Positions 59,278 to 64,000 of a stretch of 64,000 nt of DNA are shown here, one piece after another (the stretch's first letter is position 1; each line of letters opens with the position of its first letter). The stretch lies in contig JAFQHZ010000042.1 in NCBI GenBank assembly GCA_017415185.1, positions 1-64,000 on the forward strand. Reading direction: 5' to 3'. Both the position numbers and the translations under genes were made by a program. The notes under the pieces were generated by a model that saw only the letters and a program-made list of their open reading frames with translations, was not told the DNA's origin and did no database searches. This stretch comes from Candidatus Gastranaerophilales bacterium (GTDB lineage: Bacteria; Cyanobacteriota; Vampirovibrionia; Gastranaerophilales; Gastranaerophilaceae).

Positions 59278-59536
59278 ATTGAATAAATTTTTTTAATTCT
59301 TCTTCAATTTTTGAAATTTCTTCCATGTTGGAAAATTTAAGAGCTGTTTTAAGCTTTTTCTTTTTAATAAAATTTTTAATACATTCTTCTTTTGGACAGA
59401 CATAAACGCTTCTTCCTAATTCTTTTGAATTTGGATTAATTTTAAGTTTGCCGTTTTGAAGTTTTGTAATTTTAATAAGCTCATTTCTTTCAATGAGCGA
59501 CAAACAGCCTTGGCATTTTCTTTTAATTTCTTTCAT
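59276..59536 (-). CDS. rnpM: RnpM/YlxR (DUF448) RNA-binding protein
   Basis: 86 residues. Family pattern RKCQGCLSLIERNELIKI at the N-terminus and GRSVYVCPKEECIKNF, then a Lys-rich helix. Homologues bind RNA and modulate RNase P; they normally sit in the nusA-infB operon. Here it is alone after a DnaQ-type gene, whose stop overlaps this ATG by one base. The unusual rnpB of this genome makes it worth noting. Confidence 0.9.
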   Translation of the reverse strand: MKEIKRKCQGCLSLIERNELIKITKLQNGKLKINPNSKELGRSVYVCPKEECIKNFIKKKKLKTALKFSNMEEISKIEEELKKFIQ

Positions 59537-60483
59537 TAATTTTTATTTTTATCTGGTTTAACAATGCTGAAAGATTTGTTTTCAGAGATTTCTACTCGTG
59601 CAGATTTGATTTTTTCTCTTATTTCTTCGTTGACTGCGTTTCCTGCAACCAATCTATCTACAAAAGCGTTGTTTAATTTAACCGCTTTAGGCAATGCACC
59701 AATTTCTTCTAAAACTTCTTTGATTTGTGAAAAATCATAAGAGAAGGTTTTTTTGTGGTTATAGGTTAAAACTTCACCTGTATTAGACTGTATTTCGCTT
59801 CCGCCTCTTTCGAAATAAATTTTGAAAATTGAACGTAAATCTTGAATTTCAGATTGCATTGTGTTGATTGCGCTTTGCAATCTTAAATATCTTTCAAATA
59901 GATATTCAACATGTTCAATTTGAGATAATTGCCAATTATATTTTTGATAGTATAAAGCTTTCAATTTTGGATAGCATTTTGCTAATGCCATAGCGTCACC
60001 CATGGCTCTATGACGTTTTTTGTTTGAAGCGCCAAAAACAGTTGCCATTGTGTCAAGCCCGCAGGATTCATATTGCGGATATACTTCTTTAAACATCATT
60101 TGAGTATCAACATAATTGTTTTCAAATGGCTTATCGTAAAGTCTTTTTGAAGTTCGATTTAAAAATGAATAATCGAAAATTGCGTTATGCGCAACAATTG
60201 GCGCATCACCAATGAATTCGAAAATTTTAGGATAAATTTCTTCTTCTGTTGGGGCATCAATTAAATCTTCTTCTGAAATTCCATGAACAGCTTGGGAAGA
60301 TTTTCTTATATGTTGTTTTGCATTGATTAAAGTTTCGAATTTTTCTTTAACTTTGCCATTAACGAGCTTTACGCCTGCAAATTCGATAATTCTTTCTCTT
60401 GTATAATCCAGACCAGTTGTTTCAACGTCGATTATAACTTCAATTTCTTTATTTTCCGCTTTTTTCTTTGATACTCTTGGCAT
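59536..60483 (-). CDS. DnaQ-like DEDDh exonuclease
   Basis: 315 residues. 3'-5' exonuclease domain ~15-180: EVIIDVETTGLDYTRERIIE (ExoI, DE), VAHNAIFDYSFLN (ExoII), HRAMGDAMAL (ExoIII, H..D). The rest (~185-315, YNWQLSQIEHVEYLFERYLR and a basic end) may bind DNA. It resembles the epsilon-type proofreading or PolC-exo proteins, but no polymerase is attached. Confidence 0.9.
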   Translation of the reverse strand: MPRVSKKKAENKEIEVIIDVETTGLDYTRERIIEFAGVKLVNGKVKEKFETLINAKQHIRKSSQAVHGISEEDLIDAPTEEEIYPKIFEFIGDAPIVAHNAIFDYSFLNRTSKRLYDKPFENNYVDTQMMFKEVYPQYESCGLDTMATVFGASNKKRHRAMGDAMALAKCYPKLKALYYQKYNWQLSQIEHVEYLFERYLRLQSAINTMQSEIQDLRSIFKIYFERGGSEIQSNTGEVLTYNHKKTFSYDFSQIKEVLEEIGALPKAVKLNNAFVDRLVAGNAVNEEIREKIKSARVEISENKSFSIVKPDKNKN

Positions 60484-60515
60484 TTTTCTTCCTTTAAGAA
60501 AATTTTATCATAAAA

Positions 60516-61172
60516 TCATTTTTTTATAAATTCGTTAAGTTTTTCTACGTTATTATTAACATCTTTGATTTTTTGGGTTGTTTCTCTTTGTTTTGTTTTG
60601 ATTGTTTCAAATTTTTCTGAAATTCCGCCTTCAATATTATCAAATTCATTTCCAACATTTTTGATTTTTTCATCGTTTAGACTTTTTATTTCTGTTAAGA
60701 ATTTTTGAACGCTTTTTTCGTTTATATTTTTGACATATTTTTCAACCATTTCAATTATGCCAACAAGGCTGATGGCTTCGTGTGCAACGTCATTCAGTCT
60801 TATTGTGTTTCCTGTTAAAATTCCAACTTCGCAAGAACTATCCGGTGGCATTAATTCGATAGATTTTGAACCGCCGAGCCCATAAAATTCAACTCTTGCA
60901 AGAGTTCCGTTTGGAATTTCCATTCCTTTTTTTGTAATTAAAATTTGCACATTGACGTGTTTATCTTTTGATTTTAAAGCTCGAACATATCCAACATTAA
61001 TCCCCATAAATCTTACAGGAGAGCCTTTTGTGATTCCATCAATATCTTTAAATTGAATAATATGCACATTTGGTTCAACAAAAGTTTTGATATATGCATA
61101 AATTCCAATGCCAATAGCTGTTAATAAAATCGATATCCAAATTAAAATTTCAATTACTATCGGTTTTTTCAT
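60516..61172 (-). CDS. MlaD/MCE-family lipid transport protein
   Basis: 218 residues: one N-terminal membrane anchor (IVIEILIWISILLTAIGIGI), the MCE domain (~35-120; GITKGSPVRFMGINVGYVRA, ARVEFYGLGGSKSIELMPP) and a coiled-coil tail. Part of an MCE ring moving lipids between membranes, evidence for a double-membrane envelope. No mlaE/mlaF genes next to it. Confidence 0.92.
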   Translation of the reverse strand: MKKPIVIEILIWISILLTAIGIGIYAYIKTFVEPNVHIIQFKDIDGITKGSPVRFMGINVGYVRALKSKDKHVNVQILITKKGMEIPNGTLARVEFYGLGGSKSIELMPPDSSCEVGILTGNTIRLNDVAHEAISLVGIIEMVEKYVKNINEKSVQKFLTEIKSLNDEKIKNVGNEFDNIEGGISEKFETIKTKQRETTQKIKDVNNNVEKLNEFIKK

Positions 61173-61223
61173 AAGATTATTATAGGATAATTAACGATAA
61201 GAATAAAGAGTTTATTATAAAAT

Positions 61224-61246
61224 TAAAGCTCCCTTTAGGGAGCTTT
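61224..61246. terminator. Terminator of the GH57 gene
   Basis: AAAGCTCCC-TTTA-GGGAGCTTT; short T runs make it moderate. Confidence 0.7.
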
Positions 61247-61265
61247 AAATATGTTTGATTTAATC

Positions 61266-63029
61266 TTATGCTTTTTTGTTTATTGCTGCAAATTGCTCAA
61301 CTCTTCCTTCATAAAGAGGGGCAAGTTTTGTTGATTGTTGTGGAATTAATCCTTCTTCAATTGAAGAATAAACTCTATAATCAATATCAGCAAAGCAGTT
61401 GTCGATTGATTCAATTGCAACAAGCTTTTCTTCATCAATATGACCTGCTTCAATCATATCAGCGATACATTCAAATCTTTCAACGTGTTCTCTGAATCTA
61501 TCAGTAGCGTAATCTTTAGCTTGCCATGTTGTGATTAAGAATGGCCAATCTGAAGATTGAAGAAGTAATTCTTCTCTTGCTAATTGATTTAGTGCTCTTA
61601 GCATTAATTTGTCTTCAGGAACTTTTTCATATTTTGAAACGATATCAACGATACGTTTTTCTGTTGCATGGATAATTGGCCACATCCATTCTGTTAAATG
61701 GTTTTGCCATACCCAGAAGTGTCCGCCTTGACCCCAAGAAGATTCTGGAATTTGGATTGCTTCTGTTGGTGGATGAGCTTTTAGGTATTCTCCTGCTGTC
61801 ATCATTTCAACTTCAGGAACGTGTTGATTTAATTTTTTGATTACTTGTTTAATAAATTCAACGCCTTCAAACCACCAGTGTCCGTATAATTCAGTATCAA
61901 ATGATACCATAACAAGACCCTCTTTGCCATTTGCTTTTTTGTAGTCATTTAACAAATGATAAATTAGATTTGTGTAGTGGTCTGAATTTGAATTTACTTG
62001 GTTCATTGCCAATACTGGATCATAGAGCATTTTATCCCCTAGGTCAGTAGTGGAAGAAGTAATTCTCCAGTAGTGCATGCCAGAGTTGCAATCTTTTCTG
62101 TGGAATTCTCTGTAACATCCATCTCCTGGATAGCCATCCGCTGCTGACCATACTTGGAATCCAGCTCTATCGTTTCTACCCATCACGGCAACTTGTGCAT
62201 CAGGTAACCAGTATGCGCTGTATGTGTCATATCCGGTTGCCTCTCTTTTTGGTAATGGTATATACTCAATATTTCCGTAGACTCCGATATTTCTACGGTT
62301 TCCGATAGAGTTTCCACCTTCAATCACATGTGATTCGGTGAAGAAATATTCAATATCATTGTTTTGAAGAGTTACTTCAATAGATGGTCTCCAATGTTTT
62401 TTGCCATCTTTTCCAATGTATTCATAGCCTTGTCTGTATGCACATTCAGGCAACCAACATCCTTTAGCTTTTTTGCCAAATAAACGTTTAGTTGTGTCTG
62501 AACCAACTTTAAATTGTGCATTTAAGTTTGTGTCTGTTGCAAGCAATGGAGAAAAACCATGTGTTGCACCAGAAGTTGTAATTTCTATGCAACCAAGGTC
62601 TTGATATTTTCTGAAGCCTGCGATTAAATCTTTATTAAATTTGTTGATAAATAAATCTTTAATTCTGTTATACCAATCAAAATAATATTTTGCTAAGTAT
62701 TTTAAATGTTGAGAATGAGCCACTTCAGGGTCTGGATATCTTTCTAAATCTTCAGCTACTGCTTTAATTCTAGCGTCAAGATATTCGATGAATCCTTGTT
62801 GAAGATGGGCATCGTTTAATTGTTCAGCCAAAATCGGAGTGATTCCAACAGTTAATTTTGCCTTAATTCCTTCATCGTGTAATTCAGAAATCATGTTTAA
62901 TAGTGGAACATAAGTTTCTTCCATACATTCATATAAACATTCTTCGCCAAAAGGCCACATACCAGCCATTCTGTAATATGGCAAGTGTGAATGTAGCATA
63001 AAGACAAATTGTCCTACTTTTTGTACCAT
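61266..63029 (-). CDS. GH57/DUF1957-type alpha-glucan enzyme
   Basis: 587 residues. GH57 barrel: FVFMLHSHLPYYR at the N-terminus, SGATHGFSPLL, nucleophile Glu in GCWLPECAYR and acid Asp in VSFDTELYGHWWFEG, followed by a helical DUF1957 C-domain (WQNHLTEWMWPIIHATEKRI). Such enzymes are 1,4-alpha-glucan branching enzymes or related glucanotransferases in glycogen synthesis. Common in Cyanobacteria and relatives. Confidence 0.93.
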   Translation of the reverse strand: MVQKVGQFVFMLHSHLPYYRMAGMWPFGEECLYECMEETYVPLLNMISELHDEGIKAKLTVGITPILAEQLNDAHLQQGFIEYLDARIKAVAEDLERYPDPEVAHSQHLKYLAKYYFDWYNRIKDLFINKFNKDLIAGFRKYQDLGCIEITTSGATHGFSPLLATDTNLNAQFKVGSDTTKRLFGKKAKGCWLPECAYRQGYEYIGKDGKKHWRPSIEVTLQNNDIEYFFTESHVIEGGNSIGNRRNIGVYGNIEYIPLPKREATGYDTYSAYWLPDAQVAVMGRNDRAGFQVWSAADGYPGDGCYREFHRKDCNSGMHYWRITSSTTDLGDKMLYDPVLAMNQVNSNSDHYTNLIYHLLNDYKKANGKEGLVMVSFDTELYGHWWFEGVEFIKQVIKKLNQHVPEVEMMTAGEYLKAHPPTEAIQIPESSWGQGGHFWVWQNHLTEWMWPIIHATEKRIVDIVSKYEKVPEDKLMLRALNQLAREELLLQSSDWPFLITTWQAKDYATDRFREHVERFECIADMIEAGHIDEEKLVAIESIDNCFADIDYRVYSSIEEGLIPQQSTKLAPLYEGRVEQFAAINKKA

Positions 63030-63255
63030 AGTTTTATTATTGCCTCCGACTTTCTATTTTTATATTTATACTTCTATTTATACCATAAATTATAATAAAA
63101 AATAATCATTTAGAATTAGTACATTTGTATAAATTTACTAAAGTTAATATAGTTACTTAGAAGTATATAATTTTATAATGTTTTTTTCATTAACCTAAAG
63201 AAAAATCATCCTACTATTTTTTATAGTAAAATATATTTAAAGAAACGAGGTAAAA
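63030..63255. other. Divergent promoter region of GH57 and purH
   Basis: AT-rich, no gene. Includes TATAGTAAAATAT about 30 bp before purH as a possible -10 region. The 3' half is very A/T-rich. Confidence 0.4.
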
Positions 63256-64000
63256 ATGAGAGCATATATAAGCGTATCTAATAAAGAAAATATCGAAATT
63301 TTGGCAAAAAATTTAATAGATAAAAAATATGAAATTGTATCAACAGGAAATACATTTAAATATTTAAAAGAAAAAGGCATTAATGTTGTCGAAAGCTCTT
63401 CTATAACTGGTTTTAATGAATTATTAGGAGGAAAAGTTAAGTCTTTACATCCTGATATTTTTGCAGGAATTTTAGCAAACCAAGAAGAAAGACTTGATAA
63501 ATCAATTAAGGCGTTTGATTTTGTTGTTGTTGATTTATATCCATTTGAACAATATATGGATAAAAATGTTGATTTAGAAACATTAATTAAAAACATCGAT
63601 ATTGGTGGCGTTGCGTTATTAAGAGCGGCAGCAAAAAACTACGAAAATGTTGTTGTGATTTCAGATTCAAATGATTATAAAATTGATTTAGACGAAATTG
63701 ATGATAAAAAACGCCAAGAATTAGCACTGAAAGCATTTTTGAAAACTTCAAAATATGACTTTTTAATTAATTCAAAATTATCAAACGAATTTAAAATTAA
63801 AAATAATAACAAAGCGTTTTTCTTTAATAAAATTCAAGATTTAAGATATGGCGAAAATCCTCATCAACAAGCAAGCTTGTATAACTATAATAAAGAGCTT
63901 GATTGGGTTTTGTTAAATGGCAAAGAGCTTTCTTATAACAATATATTAGACACAACTGTTGCGCTTGAAATTGCTGCTGAATTTTTTGATGTTGCATGTT
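63256..64000 (+). CDS. purH: Bifunctional AICAR transformylase/IMP cyclohydrolase, N-terminal part
   Basis: First 248 residues; continues past the window end. ATG with GAGG 5 nt upstream. Final two steps of purine synthesis. MGS-like cyclohydrolase domain: ISVSNKENIEILAKNL, ELLGGKVKSLHPDIFAGILA, VVVDLYPFEQY, DIGGVALLRAAAKNYENVVV; then the start of the transformylase domain with LRYGENPHQQASLY. All expected positions are kept. Confidence 0.96.
   Translation, partial: MRAYISVSNKENIEILAKNLIDKKYEIVSTGNTFKYLKEKGINVVESSSITGFNELLGGKVKSLHPDIFAGILANQEERLDKSIKAFDFVVVDLYPFEQYMDKNVDLETLIKNIDIGGVALLRAAAKNYENVVVISDSNDYKIDLDEIDDKKRQELALKAFLKTSKYDFLINSKLSNEFKIKNNNKAFFFNKIQDLRYGENPHQQASLYNYNKELDWVLLNGKELSYNNILDTTVALEIAAEFFDVAC

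Noticed and set aside
63237-63596. Open frame of 119 codons on the minus strand
   Set aside because: It is antisense to the clear purH coding sequence starting at 63256.

Overview
The window is AT-rich DNA from a bacterium with a Gram-negative-type envelope and an anaerobic, ferredoxin-based metabolism. It has a four-subunit 2-oxoacid:ferredoxin oxidoreductase, a membrane H+-pyrophosphatase, an MlaD/MCE lipid-transport protein, a GH57/DUF1957 glucan enzyme and ftsZ. With the low GC and several small proteins starting MKI..SFK/NF, this best fits a non-photosynthetic relative of Cyanobacteria (Gastranaerophilales/Vampirovibrionia type). That placement is inferred from gene content, not from a marker tree.

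Layout. 1-6.1 kb is chromosomal: an EF-hand protein, methionine aminopeptidase, a degenerate amidohydrolase and a PAS-GAF histidine kinase. At 6.28 kb lies tRNA-Arg(UCU), used as an integration site. A 12.7-kb element lies between a 46-bp direct repeat (6310-6355 and 19032-19077). It carries an integrase next to attR, an excisionase-like protein, an ORF6N protein, small phage-like proteins, and a defence cargo: a RexAB-like pair, a Septu-like ATPase + HNH pair with an added HEPN gene, and a stand-alone HsdR_N nuclease under an XRE regulator. Two more tRNA 3'-end scars follow attR, each with its own terminator.

19.6-31.8 kb is a second accessory stretch. It holds a DUF262 + HEPN pair, a tiny operon for a half-size FtsZ/tubulin-like GTPase domain with very small partner proteins and hairpin leaders that hide the ribosome binding site, a PD-(D/E)XK nuclease, a BRO/DinD-like protein, a 1433-residue toxin-like protein ending in an HELGH metalloprotease motif with a small gene just downstream, a decayed PIF1-like helicase and small MKI-leader proteins.

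32-38 kb is a surface-polysaccharide region: a GtrA/GT2/GT-C cassette with an (AT)8 tract in the third gene, and an MBOAT + DHHW acyltransferase pair in which the DHHW gene is frameshifted at a run of ten G. Both look like phase-variable contingency loci.

38-64 kb is mostly housekeeping: a nucleotidyltransferase-like MKI protein, degenerate REC/GGDEF and HD-GYP response regulators, an M16 protease, pgk, a MATE exporter, a GlcD-type oxidase, rnpB (about 600 nt, enlarged by inserted repeats), hppA, the oxidoreductase operon, a HAD phosphatase, a radical SAM protein, ftsZ, an RnpM/YlxR protein, a DnaQ-type exonuclease, MlaD, GH57 and the start of purH, which runs off the end.

The strongest candidates for undescribed biology are the half-tubulin operon with its paired leader hairpins, the three-gene Septu-HEPN cluster, the poly-G acyltransferase switch, the multi-scar tRNA-Arg locus and the repeat-invaded rnpB.
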